Of a DNA stretch of 55,791 bases, positions 36,475 through 49,300 are shown one piece after another. Origin of the DNA: Welwitschia mirabilis (taxonomy: Eukaryota > Gnetophyta > Gnetopsida > Welwitschiales). The stretch spans positions 273,762,806 through 273,818,596 of the forward strand of contig JBOZIK010000001.1 of NCBI GenBank assembly GCA_051453625.1. The letters are read 5' to 3'. Each line of letters starts with the position of its first letter. Position 1 is the stretch's first letter. The notes beneath the pieces were generated by a model, which saw only the letters and a program-made list of their open reading frames with translations, was not told where the DNA came from and did not search any database. Made by a program: the position numbers and the translations under genes.

Positions 36475-37600
36475 TAATCTTAAAATAAAATCAAATAAAA
36501 TAGGAAATCAATAATTTGATATATTTTTTATAAACTTTAATTAGTAATGCTAGAAAATAAACATGCTCTAGAGGTATAGCTCATTTTATCCAATAACCCA
36601 TCTTTCCTTTAATGATTTTCTATATTTCTGAAACATAAACTTAAATCATTAAGTTATGATGGCTTAGGTATGATGAAATAATCTCATTTACCACTTGAGT
36701 ATTAATGAATTCAATAGACACTTTGCTTCTTCATAGTTTTTTATAAACATAAATGTAAGTATCATTGTCTATAAGTTCTTTAACATCATAACAACTATGC
36801 CTGAAAAGTTAACCATAGAGAATTTACTCAATTTTAAAGATCATAATGATGTAGTCTAATCTAAGAATTACTGGGACCATGTTAATGTGTACTAGAAATA
36901 AAATAATGAGTAGCTACTATAATATTGAAAACAAGAAATAGTCTCACCTAAAGATTAATAGTACCATGTTAATGTGCACTAGAAATAAAAGAATTAATAA
37001 CTACTTCTTATATTAATTTATGAAAGAGTAATATGAAGCCAAAATTCACTCCTTAAGCTAGCCTTAGATCAAATTTACTCCTAAGGAAGGTGCTTAGAAA
37101 GTTATACTATCCTAACATTTAAGTATTTCCACTATGTTTGCCCAATCAAATATGTTTACAAATGAGGTATTATGGCCCTTTTATAGGCATGGCTAGGATT
37201 GAGGTGATTGGAATCCTTTTGCTTCTACTGATAGCTAAGGTTTATGGACTCATTTCTATAGTGTTAGATAAAATCTTCATTATGTAGCATTAGGCAGATA
37301 GGATTCTATCTCATAGCGTCTAATGAAGGTTATTATGTAGGATTATGTAGATATCATTTTGTCTTATACCATTAGGTATAATCTTCATCACTTAGCATTT
37401 GGTGAAGATTATATTATAGTATCTAGTATAGGTTATGATGTAGCATTGGGTGCAATCCCCATCATGATAGGTCCAACATGTAATCTTTAGAGCTAGATTC
37501 CTTTACCCACTAATGAAATTACCACATGTCTCCAATGCAACCTCCACATATCTTTGCCACATGTCTTCTAATGCTACTGCTATTATCACCACCTCATTTT
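36475..37600 (+). repeat. Dispersed repeat family R, copy 3
   Basis: Shares with copy 2 more than 40 identical bases just before the gap (caacatgtaatctttagagctagattcc and following) and with copy 1 the cacatgtctccaatgc.acctccaca block. The minisatellite portion (37230-37450) is the longest of the three. All three copies have the same orientation. The preceding tataggcatggctaggattgaggtgattgg segment aligns with tataggtgaggatagtgttgaggtgatgaag in copy 1. Confidence 0.7.
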
Positions 37601-37904
37601 TCTATTGCCATAGTTGTTTTATGTAGAATTATATTCATCTTCCACTATGTATTTCAAAATGTGGCTAAAGACCTATAATTATTATGGGAAAAACATAATA
37701 TTAATTTTATTTTAAAAAAATAAAATATTTCACTTTGTGATAAATCAATAATATCTTTCCTTATGCTAATATGATCAATAATACTTACTTAAAATGTTAA
37801 TTTTGACATGTAAATAGTACATTTAATAGATTTCCTAAAAGTTAAATATATATTTTACATGAAGATTGTATTCAATCCATGTATTCACCAATTTTTACAT
37901 TCTT

Positions 37905-38400
37905 TAAGATAGGTATCCTTTACTACACTATGCTTTTCTTTGCACCAATAAATACTAGAGCTCATTCTTTGATACCATTTATTGTAAAAACATAGTAATA
38001 AAAATAATGAAATAATAGAAAATGAAATAGACAAAAAAGTAGTAAATGCTAATAACACAAGATTTACATGGTTTAGGATATTTCTACCTTATGTTAATGA
38101 AATGTAAATCTCTTATATTATCCAAAAAAGAAAAAAAGATACAAGTTGTTCTTGGTATTTTTTTTTTTTTCATTCTTCAAGTTTGGTAGACTGCTACACT
38201 ATGCTTTGTCTTGTACTAAAACCTCTCCACCTACTATGATACCATTTTTTAATAAAAACATAGCAATAATATAATAAAATGGCAGAGACTAAAACAAACT
38301 AACAAGTGGTAAAAACACATAATTACATGGTCTACGATATTTCTACTCTATGTTAATGGATTAATGTAAATATCTTATTTTAAAGGCACAAGCTACCTTT
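37905..38400 (-). repeat. Two tandem copia LTR/leader fragments, each with a PBS, minus orientation
   Basis: A unit of about 250 bp occurs twice. Each has an actacactatgctttt.tttg.ac.aa leader, then tgataccat (minus strand ATGGTATCA, the iMet PBS) at about 37972 and 38228, then taaaaacatag.aataa, and then a ttacatggt..a.gatatttctac LTR block. PBS-to-LTR order shows minus-strand copia orientation. The second copy continues into tttataggctcac, whose minus strand provides a CTATAAAT box. Confidence 0.65.
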
Positions 38401-41400
38401 AATAGCTATATTAGTTATACAATTACTCAGGTGGCAAATATCATCTTTCCCAAAATACAAACCTCTAATTTATAGGCTCACATTAGGATTAAAACTTAAA
38501 AATAATGTTAGGGTTAAAACCCTAAAATAATATTAATATCTTAGATTTTTAATAACTTCATAAGATAACTTAACAACATATAGAATAGTTTATAGCCAAC
38601 TTTCAAATATAAAAGTAAATGGAGTAATAAAATAAATAAGGAATATTGAAAATATGTTTACATATAATTGTCTGTGCATTTTACCTATACATATGAAATT
38701 AGATCTTGAAAATATTGATTAGATACCCTACACATTCATAAGAATGTTAGCATTTCATTGATAGATGCTACATTATGAGATGTCTAGTATGCCATTGATT
38801 ATAGCCTTTCCTTACTACACACTTCCATATGCCAACTCATACTATCCTTTAACACATTTGTAACATAACAATACATAGGAAAATGACATCATCCATTAGT
38901 TGTAAATTTGCTAATGTTGATTTCACTAGTAATATTCTAACTATTTCCTTTGGTGGATCTATAAATGATCTACAATCATACCATGCTCTGGAAGATTGGT
39001 AAGGTTAATGATCCATCAACAACATTGTTAAGATGAAAACATTAAGCTAAACAAAAGACTAAAAGAACACAATAATTTAGTGTAATTTGGCATTTTCATG
39101 CATAGTAACATAAGAAAACAAAGATGCGCAATTTTTCTTTAATAGAAGAAGATCAATCATAGGGCTTAGATGTTCTTAAGAAAGTATAAGATTTTATACT
39201 AAATTACAAATCATTCATGGAAGAAAATGATTTCAAGATTTAGAATGTAGACATTAGTTACATGTATTATTTTTCAGTAAGATTATATCATTAAGATCTA
39301 GATGAAACCTAAGTTATGAGAGATTTACACTAGCACATGAGATATCTAACCTCCAAAAAAAATGCTATATAACCACTTTTTTTCTTAACATATTCATCAT
39401 TCATGAAACTTAATTATTTGTTCAAGTTAGGAGACATCCTACTCTTGATTAATGCATGCCACTAACAGCTTATCACATGCATGTTAATACTAATCCTATA
39501 AAAGAGGGACATCAACATGTGTGAGTTTTTCTCTAATTTTTGAATGGAAACTTAACCTTTTCATGTGTGATGCCAAATTTCATGTTACAAAATATAACAT
39601 GGAAAGGATAAAAGAAGAAAAGATGATTTAGCTTCACACTTTAATAATAAGAATTAAATATGGCACTAATTGGTTTTAAAGCTACTACATCAAGTATTAT
39701 TTTTTAGAGGCTTTCAATTCATAATTTATATACCTATACTTTTTTTGTCTCTCTCTTTTTTTGTTAAAATTTGTATTTAGAGGCTATTATACCACCTTTC
39801 TAAAATGTTAAAATTCATATATTGACTTAAAATAATAAATACTTATTGCTACAATAATTTTGCCTTATATCAAACATAATTTGATTTGATTCTACATAGA
39901 ATTTGATAATACAACTTAGAATATGTTTTTTATGCATATGGATTTTAAAATAACTATTTTTTAGGAACATCTCATTCATTTTTATTGACATTATATCTAA
40001 TGTTGTATTTTCTTTTCTTCACTCATCTATTTATAAAACATCTTATTGATAAAATTTATTTCTTATGATATTAATTTATTAATACTATTTTAAATACTTC
40101 AAGATATTTCTAAATAAGGAAAACATAATGCTTGTGATATAACACTAGTCACTTCTCACAGTTGTCTAGAAGTATAGCTTAACTATAGCTAGCTCTAGTT
40201 GTAACAATCACATGTTACTATGTTAACAAAAATTCATCATTTAATATAATAAAATTCCTAGAAGATAGGAAATTCTTTTGACATAAACTATATATGAGTA
40301 GGATGCATTCAATGTAAATATAGGATAGCATGTATACATAAAGTAAATCTTATAGAAAGTTTATCATTTTAAACTATCTAGGTATAAAAATAAGTTACTA
40401 AGAAATTAGAAGGATGAATTGAAGAACATGGTCAAACATCAAAAGAATTAATTATTAAGAAATTTCATTATGATTAATTAAAGTATGAATTAAGTACTTA
40501 AAAGTGTTTCTTACCAATGAAATGATATTTCTATATAGGTTACTCCTAATATTTTAAGCGAATTAAATAGTAGTAAAAATAGAGGCAAAAAATATGTTAT
40601 GACTAGTAATATTCTTTTTGACTATTGAAGAGATTTTTTTTTTTAAAATAATTTTATGTATTGTTTGTTTATCCCTCTTTTATCCCCTAAAAATCAAATA
40701 ATCTGATTGTTTATTGGCTAGAACACACTCTTAATAACATTAGTCAAAAAATTACGTGCATGTTCACTAACACTAACTAGATGTTTCATCCTATCCTAGT
40801 ATAAAAATAAATAAAAAATGGTATCTTAATTAGATATTATTTAGATTCTTCACCCATCTTAATAGTCATTTCAAGTAAAAAAATTTTCTCATTCTATTAT
40901 AAAGTTCCAAATGTTAACAATTGTTATATCTATTGAGCTACATAGCTCAAAACATTGTTAGACTCTCTCATTCGACATGATTCAGAATGCATTATTTTTC
41001 TTTAATCTTTTGACTCCCTTATCAACGTATGCTTTAAAGGAATGCCAAAGAACTTTTATATCTATATTTTTTCTTTGTTTCTTCTATACCTAATCATAAC
41101 TCTATCATCATTGTTAAGCCTTATGATAAGGGAAAGAAATCTCCTATGAACTATCTTACATTATTTTATATATGTACTATGAATTCCTAGTAAAGTAAAA
41201 TATGACGTATCATATCTTAATATTTTCCATGTAACTAGCACTCATTACTATTAATTATGTTTAGTTGATATAATCTTGGTTTCGTACTTAGTTTTTTCTT
41301 ATGTGCTTTTATCATTAGTAACTGTAACTGAGCTATGAATAATCAATTAGTGTAGATGGAATAAATTCTATTCTTTTGATAATTACATGTATTATTATAA

Positions 41401-41520
41401 ACTTTGTCTGTGAATATTTCTCACTCCTTAATGTATTTTTTAAATCTTACTTTTTAATATGTTAATTGAATAATACTCTTAATTTTTCTATGCCTCTCCA
41501 AATTGGTGATGCTTGTACAA
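38401..41520. other. Unassigned AT-rich DNA
   Basis: No coding signal and no clear terminal repeats. The first part, to about 38640, is probably the outer portion of the copia LTR above. Confidence 0.5.
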
Positions 41521-41530
41521 TTCATGAGGC

Positions 41531-41650
41531 CATCTAAAGAAATCCATATCATCATATAAGTATTTGATCATCATAACTCTAATTCATGAAAATCTAAAGA
41601 AATCCATGTAACCTTTTAAGTATTTCTTCATCATAGCTTTAATCCTTGAT
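41531..41650. repeat. Tandem duplication, period 60 bp
   Basis: atctaaagaaatccat, then taagtattt and tcatcata.ct.taat, appears at 41531 and 41591, exactly 60 bases apart, with several substitutions. Confidence 0.75.
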
Positions 41651-44600
41651 TTATTAGATGTTTATAAGTTACCATATGAACTTACCCATTAAAGCATAAT
41701 TAAACCCAAAAATATGTTTGAAATCTCATACCCCATTCTTCCAAGTTTTACATATTATTTCTCAATTGGTTGTATAAAGCCCTCTTCTATTAATATCAGT
41801 TCATAAAAATCTCTATCTATTTTTTCAATATTAGTGATTAAGTGAAATATAACATTGCACTAAATAGGAGGATAATGCCCATAACATACTTCTTATAAGT
41901 TGGAGCCTGTCAGCTTATGATAACTTCATTTCTTACCAACATGTAGTCTATCATTGATTTTATCTAAATGATTATTCCATTTATAGTTGCTCCTATTTTT
42001 ATCTTATCTCTATGTTTTTATAGATTTAAATCATTTATTAGATTATAATTTATAACTCAATTTACACTCATTTTAAAGATAAAGATAATAAATCAACTTC
42101 TATGACATTCATTTGACAACTTTAAAATAAACTATGATTGTTTTAAAGAAAAATATTAATATCTACAAAATAATGGAATTACAAAAAAACCAAATTTCAA
42201 AAAAATAATTAAAAGTGGTCATCTTCAAATACTAATTTAGCAAATCATTTTAGATCCATAATTGCATTCTTATTTTGATAAATAACATATTGTAGTTATT
42301 CATTTTCTATTGAGGGACTATTTTGTTGTAATTAATAAATATATAAGCACTACTCCATTTGATACTAAAAATAGGATGAAAACTAGAATATTTTATATTG
42401 CATTTCAAGATTGAAGAATAAAGCTAAAGCAAGATTCATTATTTGTCAATTTAAGGGTTTTTTATTTAGTTTCATAATTTATTTATATCCCTTTTATGCA
42501 TTTTTAAGTTACTTAAAATTACTTTTCATTCTAAAAATTTTATATCCAATATGTTAAAGGTTTAAAATTTCATAATCAGATTTATTTTAATTTTTTGATA
42601 AAATAAGTGGCAATTTAAGTAGTGATGCTTAGTGAAGATAAGAAATTTGTAAACCCTAACAAATATTTGAATGAAATTTCTTTTGAGTCCTTTTGCTTTA
42701 AATTGTCATTTTAGTAAGGCTTAAAGTTAAACTATTCTTAAATACTTTAAAGTTAAATATTTACACTATATCATCATCCCATACTATTTTATTTAAATTT
42801 TCTATTATTACTAGATTACACACCTATTAGCATTAGCAAATGTGGCTCATTACTATATCAAAAAGACATAGTAGTAGAGAAATATCCATTACTAGAATTC
42901 ATGATCTTAGTAAGATGTCATCTAGACTATTTTGGAATGTATCTAAAGCTTTATTTTTAGTCTTACTTCTGCCTACTTATTCTAACACTTTGTGTATTCA
43001 TAAAATTAGCATTGTAATCCTTTCTATCCAAAATTCTAATTATTTAATCTTTTTAATATTTCTCATCCTGATGTTATGAGGGAAGAATTAAGAGAATGCA
43101 AGAAATGATGTTAATAAAAAATCTAAGGAATAATGCCATCTCTATTGATGTTGATAAGAATATTGATGATTTACTACTTCTCTATTTGTTAAGCCTTATC
43201 CTTCATTTAAGGATCATGAAATCTAAGATACATGGGCCTTGACCTTAGAAACTAACTAAAGAAGGTGTTTTAAGAAACTAGCTCTATCGTGTAAGAAGGA
43301 TTGGATTTGGGATGGTAAAACATTAAGAAATAAAATGTGTTCAAGCTCAATGCACTGTTAAACTTCAAAATGATTGAGAAATTTAATAAAATATAATAAC
43401 TTTTATAATAATATTGAAAAGGTATTTCTATTATCTTATTTTTCATATTAAATGTTTTCAAACCTTGTAGGCCTTCTTTTACAATTTTTCATGTTAGTTA
43501 ATTTTATGCCCATGAGAAATAAAAGAAGTTGAAACTTCATATATGCTATTTGATTACTCATGAGTCCAAAAACATTTTTGCTTCTTTTAACTATATAATG
43601 TCTTTTAATTTAGGCATGGGATTGAATTTTATTGGATTAACATAGCTCATTTAATCCCCTTATCCATTTGCTTCTTACCTAGCTCTTAGTGCATTAATTG
43701 TTTATTTTTATCCTTGAATTTTTATGTTGATGCTGAGATGTAGTACATAAAAAGAAGACAACTTATGTAAAGTTATGGTACCAATCATAATATTAAATAA
43801 GTTGCATCTTATGTATTTGATACTATTTTCACATTGATTTTTGATTTCTATTAAGAATAAAGTTATAGTATCCCCATATCTTTATTAATTTATTTCAGAT
43901 TTGTCAAAATAAGATCCAAAGTCATCTGTCTAACAATATCTAATTAATTCTTATCTTAATTTAGATTCTTTATCCATTTGTTATGAAGTTATATAGCATA
44001 AATAAATTACTGTATTTTATATAAAAATTATGTAATGTTTTTCTTTTGGTCCAAGTGGATTATGTGTTCCTTTCTACATTGAGTTCCTAGTACTAGAACT
44101 TCACATGACTTGTTCTAGTGTTAGCCTAAAGTGTATCATCATGAATACAATTTTTACAACTTAATTGTTACAAGCTAGATTTTAGTGGGTGGCAGTTGCT
44201 TGGTTAGATTTTAGAGAATATTTTCATGTATTATACATGTGAATACATTTATAATAAAAAAAATTTTATGTTGAAACATCTAGGATGTAGTGGTGCACTA
44301 TGATTTATAAAACTCTTCTTTTTCTATTTAAGTCTTATGCATTACTTTTATATCCTTTTTTTTACCATAAAGAAACTTATAGGATGTGTCAACTAATTTA
44401 GTTACACTCTTATCTTTGTAAAGACATTACTACTATTATGAAAAGTTTTCGAAAAAATTAGGTTCTTTAGTATAATTGAGATCCTCATTAGATTCTATAT
44501 TGATTGTGGGTACTTCTGCTAACTGTAGTTAAAATTTAAAATTCAAGGTAATGAGCTAGAGTGTTGAAAATCCTTTTTTAATACTATGTATTTTCATTAA

Positions 44601-44789
44601 TTCTATAAGTTCATTATCTTTTTTAGGATATGGCCTACAACTTTGGTTTATAACTTTAATGGCATAAACTTCCTTCCACATCCCTTCTCCATCCCCTAAC
44701 CATCTACTCTTAAAGAAATTCTCTTGGCATAAAGTATTTAGGAACTAAAGCTAGGTCATGTTTATTAAAGAATCAATGCCTTTTTTTTT
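41651..44789. other. Unassigned AT-rich DNA
   Basis: Short open segments exist on the plus strand at 42840-43079 and on the minus strand at 43270-43461 but neither resembles a known family nor shows conserved motifs. If the CACTA call is right, transposase remnants might have been here; I see none. Confidence 0.5.
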
Positions 44790-45160
44790 TTAAATTGAAG
44801 TAAGACCTTTTAAGATGTCTGTCATTAAATGACTTAAAAATTACTTTTTAAGGCATTTCTATCAGGTTATTCTATAGAAATTCCTTAAAAAGTGAGTTTT
44901 AAGGCACTTTTATAGAAACACCTTAAAAAATACTTTACTAAATTTTAAGAAACTTATAAAAGTGCATTTAAAATAGTATGGAAATTCCTTAAAAGTAAAG
45001 CTTTTAAGGTTCTTATACAGAAATGACTTAAAAGCCTCTAGGTAATTATGGAAAGGGTTTTTGGGCATTTTTGAATAAATTCCTTAAAAGCTTCAAGGGC
45101 ATTTTTCAAGACCTTTTAAGTCATTTTCTAAGTACTTACAAGCCTATATTTCTACTAGTG
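44790..45160 (-). repeat. Right terminus and subterminal repeats of the CACTA-type element
   Basis: The same words appear in both orientations: accttttaag, aaattccttaaaa, ttaaggca.tt, aaacaccttaaaa, ending acaagcctatatttctactagtg at 45160. The density of cctta/taagg motifs rises sharply at 44790 and stops at 45160. Confidence 0.65.
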
Positions 45161-45890
45161 TAAATAACCAAGGGGATTTCTATAGAAATTGGGGTATGCA
45201 TGTTTGTTTTTTATCAATAAATGTATATACGTATGTATAAGAGTATACCTTCCATCAATTATACATTAGATCAATCTTATTATGGATAAAATTCTGATCC
45301 TCAAAATCTCTTTTAGGTTAGTACTCCTTCATGACAATCTTAAGGCTCATTGTAAATGCTTTTGTGCATTGATTTTTCTTTTCTACATTGATTGCATTAA
45401 TAATATTTAGCTAAGAAATATTATAACTATTTAGTTTAACTAATATATTCATTGTTTTATTGATTCTACTTATTACATAACTAGTTATAGAATCTTTACT
45501 ATGTTTATGTAGCATAAGTTAAACTTCTAAAATAGAGGCATAGGTTAAGAACATTATAACTCATTAAATAATAGTTGTAAATTAGTGATTTCTTTATAAG
45601 TCAATGGTTATGCTATACCTATAAAATTTAAAAATATAATTTTTTAATGTTTAATAATTTTTAATTAAATTATTTCTAAAATTAAACTATAAAAATAAAG
45701 ATAAAAAATGATAATTAATTTCAATTTCTGTAACTAATAGTTAAGTTATTCTATATATTAGGCATCCTAAGTTGTAGAGAGTTAAATAAGATTTTCTAAA
45801 GCTATTAAATAACTTAAACAATAAAAGTATTTTAAAAGTTATAATCCGTTTAGTAAAGGGTCATCAAACTATAATTTTGGGATACTGTAC
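45161..45890. other. Unassigned AT-rich DNA between the CACTA-type end and copia element 2
   Basis: No gene or repeat structure visible. It may include the upstream part of the copia element 2 LTR, whose start I cannot place. Confidence 0.5.
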
Positions 45891-46062
45891 ACCATGATCC
45901 TATGCCTAAGGAACATGAAAATCCTAGTGAAACCTTAGTGGTATGGTTACCTTTAAAAGTAATCTCTTCTTCATAATAAGGGATAGAGATTATTTTGAAG
46001 AAATAAATATTTAATTTTTGGAAAATCTTATTGATGTTTCTTGCTCTTCTATTTTTTAAGAA
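45891..46062 (+). repeat. 5' LTR (3' portion) of copia element 2
   Basis: Shares with 52543-52712 the order gatcctatgcct..gg.acatg.aaa.cct, ttacctttaaaa, ttcataataa.g, gaagaaataaa and ttcttgctctt. It ends in ttttttaa just before the PBS. A 111-codon open segment on the opposite strand (45850-46185) is a chance frame across this LTR. Confidence 0.6.
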
Positions 46063-46063
46063 T

Positions 46064-46076
46064 TGGTATTGGAGCT
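46064..46076 (+). other. Primer binding site of copia element 2
   Basis: tggtattggagct compared with the canonical TGGTATCAGAGCT shows two transitions. Its position right after the LTR portion supports both calls. Confidence 0.65.
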
Positions 46077-49000
46077 TTAAAGAAGATCTTATGGAGCTCT
46101 TTTGAGCCATCCATAGGCTTTGAAGCTTCTTGTGGTCTTTTTGCTTTAGGCTTGGAAATATGGAGTTTCTTGGGTCTCTCTTCAAGGGCTTCTTGAGCTT
46201 TTCTTTTGGCCTTTTATTTCTCTATCCTAGCTTTGTTTCTTATTTTTTTTCTCTCTCTTAGTTTTTTTTAATCATTTTGTTTTATTTTTTAAATAAAATA
46301 CTAAAATTTTTTATTTAAGGATGTGCCTATTTTTCTTTAAAACATTTTTAGAAAATACAAGTTTTGTTTTAAACAAGGTATTTTTCTTTGAAATATGTCT
46401 TTCAAGGAAAATAGAAATTTCTCTTTAAGGGACATATTTTTTTTTTTTAAATATGCATTTTTCCAAGATCTTATTTTTAAGGAAATATAAGTTTTTTGGA
46501 AAAAGTAGAACATATTTGTTTTTAATCAAATATTAAAAATTTTTAAGGAAAATATATATTTTTTATATTTTATTTTTTGGTAGCGGTTTTGTTGTGCCCT
46601 TGCACCATGTCACTATTGTACTTATCTGACCACTCAGTGCCATTTACTTGTGTGCTTACCCTATTTTCTTTATAGCTAATGTCAGTGCATATTCCATTTA
46701 CTACTCCTTCTCATCCCTACACATAGTCCACTATGTACCACTTACTATTTGCTAAGTGTTCCATGTCCTATCTCTACTATAATGTCATTTTCTATACTAC
46801 GATTTCTCTATGTATGTGCATGTTCTCTCTCTACCTGTGCCATTTTTACTCTATAGTCCATACCTCTATTGTGTTTGTTACACTATCACTTTTTAGTCTT
46901 TTATCACTAGATAGCCTTCCTGATGCTCCTACATTAGCCTGCTACTCCTACCTATAGAGGCCTATATACTCCTACTATTATGATAGTTTTTCACTTCTTT
47001 TGGCCATCTTATTCTTTTGCTACTTCACTGCTCTACTAGCCTATGTACTTATGAGTTTCTTTTGCCATTGCACATTTTTCCTTGTAATGCTAACTATTTC
47101 TCTTACTTTTATTGGCCAGTTGATTTATGCTCTTGTACCTATCACTACAAGTACTACCAGTGCCCTTGTACTTGTACTGTTGCTAATCCTTTCTATGTGT
47201 GTGCCTATTTTTTCCCCACATGGTACCTTCTACTAGCATTCCAATGATTTTTTATTAATTATAACACTCTCCTCTAGTACACACACTTGTTTTTTATTCA
47301 TTTTGTTGCCAACAATAAGTAGCTAACAATACCTTAGTGTAGTGGTAAAGGTATTTCCTTCTCTTGAGTTTAGAAGATGATAAAAGTACTTATTTTGCAT
47401 TCAAATTTGCATTATAATTTTTCTTAATCACATGCACATGAAATATTTTACATCATTTCTTAGATTTTTTCTTTATCTCATGCATATGTAGTTTTTTTGG
47501 AATAATTACTTAATCATTACCTAGTTTTATGCACATGTGCTTTAGCTAGCAGTTTTTTGGATTTTAGCTCTATCTTATATGCATACATAGTTTCATTTGT
47601 TTCCTTAATTCTTAGCATCTTAAGTTACTTTTCAACTTTTTTTGAATATTTTTCAAATTTACAAATCCAAAACTCATCTTTTCTTATCAAATCAAGTTGG
47701 AATATTAAGAAATATCCCTTGATTTAATGTTTTTAAGCTCTCCTTCTTANNNNNNNNNNNNNNNNNNNNNNNNNNNNNNNNNNNNNNNNNNNNNNNNNNN
47801 NNNNNNNNNNNNNNNNNNNNNNNNNNNNNNNNNNNNNNNNNNNNNNNNNTTATTTTTTGATCTCCTATTCTTACTCTTTTTGAGTTTTTGGAGATTTTTT
47901 TTTTTTCAGTTTTTGTAAGATAAAATATCTGTCATCAAGTCAAGTTAGAATGTGAAGCAAAATCCTTTGACTTAAATTCTTTGCCCCTTAGATCTATTTT
48001 TTAGATTTTGATAGATTAAGCTAAGTTGTATGATAAGCAAGATTTACTTAGCTTAGCTATGCTATAATCATTTCATTTTATTATCTATTGGTATCTTGAT
48101 TTATCTTTTTACTTAATAATTTTACTGATCCTACCTAATTTGTGTAATAAAAAGGGAAATTCCTTTCTTACCTTAAATAATTAATGTTTTTACTAGTTAT
48201 AAGTTTTTGATTGGTGGTGGGCACTGGGAGCCTTATATAGAAAGATATTCATTAAGCTTTATGCTATCTTCTAAAGCTTATTATGTAATTTTAACTACCA
48301 TGACTCTGAATTTTAGTTCATATAGAGAGCCATATTTATCTTAACTAGAAACATCTTAAGCACCTTGAGATCTACATTACTACATATACCATGCTTATTA
48401 AGGGTATATTAGGTGAAGACTAGAGTTATGATGATAGGATCTAATTTCATCACCAAGGGATACATTTTTATTAAAGTTTAAAACTTACTAAGGCTAAGGT
48501 ATAAGTATATTTCTAGCATTGCATGGTACTATCCCTTAAGAGGGACATTTAGCAAATGTAACTAAAACCAAACAATTGCTTTGAACTCTACTAATAGATT
48601 CAAATTTTATCTTTTTAATCCCTTTAGAGATATGTTTATTACCCTTGAAGAGGTTGTGATCACTATCTAGATTTAGTAGTAGGCTCTAAAATTGACCAAT
48701 TTTAGTATTTTAATCATCTAATAATCAAATTAAAACCATTCATTAAAATCTATCTTACTTACATTAAGGAATTTTAAATAAAGTATCTTTGTTTTTATTT
48801 CTCACATGCATATGTTCTTGATTTTTAGCATTTCTTAGGTTTTTACACTTTGTGATTTTGGTAGATTAATTAATTTTTGGCTTGATTCCTTTTTTTTGTA
48901 GCTATATCTCTTCATCATAATGTTTTCTTTTTAAGTTGCATTGTGACTTAGGTAGATCTTGAAACTATGAATAAGAGTAAGATTTCTTTTCTTATAACTA

Positions 49001-49300
49001 TACCATCTCTTGGTGTGAATATACCATCTTTTGGTCCTCTTTCACTTATAGCCTTTTTTAAATTTAACAAGATTTTTTTAATGTAATATATAGACCATTT
49101 TTAGTTGTGGATGAGAGAAATATCCCTTTAATTCTCTACTTTATCTTATATCTTGTCAATTGTCTTTTAGTAACCTTTTTTTTTTACATCATAACATCAT
49201 CTTTAAAGGGTATGTTTTAGTAGTTCTTAGAGTTATTAACACCTATTTATACCACTTAAATCATGATTAACATGAAATTTACTCTTTAACATGATTAATT
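46077..49300 (+). other. Long leader region of copia element 2
   Basis: It starts with a ggagctttaaagaag/tggagctcttttgagcc stretch, then, from 46600 to 47250, a compositionally distinct C/T-rich segment with recurrent gtgccatttact-like words and overlapping open frames in two phases (46733-46957; 47000-47247) that encode only low-complexity Cys/Tyr/Leu/Phe-rich peptides. The remainder is AT-rich without recognisable gag. A 100-N gap lies at 47750-47849. Foreign insertions are possible. Confidence 0.45.
47750..47849. other. Assembly gap (100 N) in copia element 2 leader
   Basis: T-rich low-complexity sequence on both sides; duplication of flanks is possible but not clear. Confidence 0.95.

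Larger units (their letters stand above)
29588..45160. mobile_element. Putative CACTA (En/Spm-type) transposon, 15.6 kb, no transposase seen
   Basis: The left end reads CATTACTAGAAATATAGG and the reverse complement of the right end reads CACTAGTAGAAATATAGG: 16 of 18 bases agree, and the CACTA start is changed to CATTA on the left by a single C-to-T. Pairing continues weakly for nine more bases. Both ends are followed by a few hundred bases of aaggcattt / taccttaa-type subterminal repeats, as in CACTA elements. Flanking trinucleotides are caa (29585-29587) and taa (45161-45163), which match only if one C-to-T is allowed. The two ends could instead belong to two separate relatives. The interior consists of nested repeats and unassigned DNA. 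Confidence 0.5.

Noticed and set aside
38507-38527. Telomere-like gttagggttaaaaccctaaaa
   Set aside because: A single palindromic occurrence inside a copia LTR remnant, not an array; no interstitial telomere.
45850-46185. 111-codon minus-strand open frame
   Set aside because: It runs antisense across the copia element 2 LTR and PBS and shows no family motif.
48585-48660. Fragment NRFKFYLFNP..DMFITLEEV resembling the start of a plant mobile domain (TNTF.. GE.TITLEDV)
   Set aside because: Only one short block matches and the following L-P-V-x-G part is absent; not enough to call in AT-rich decayed sequence.
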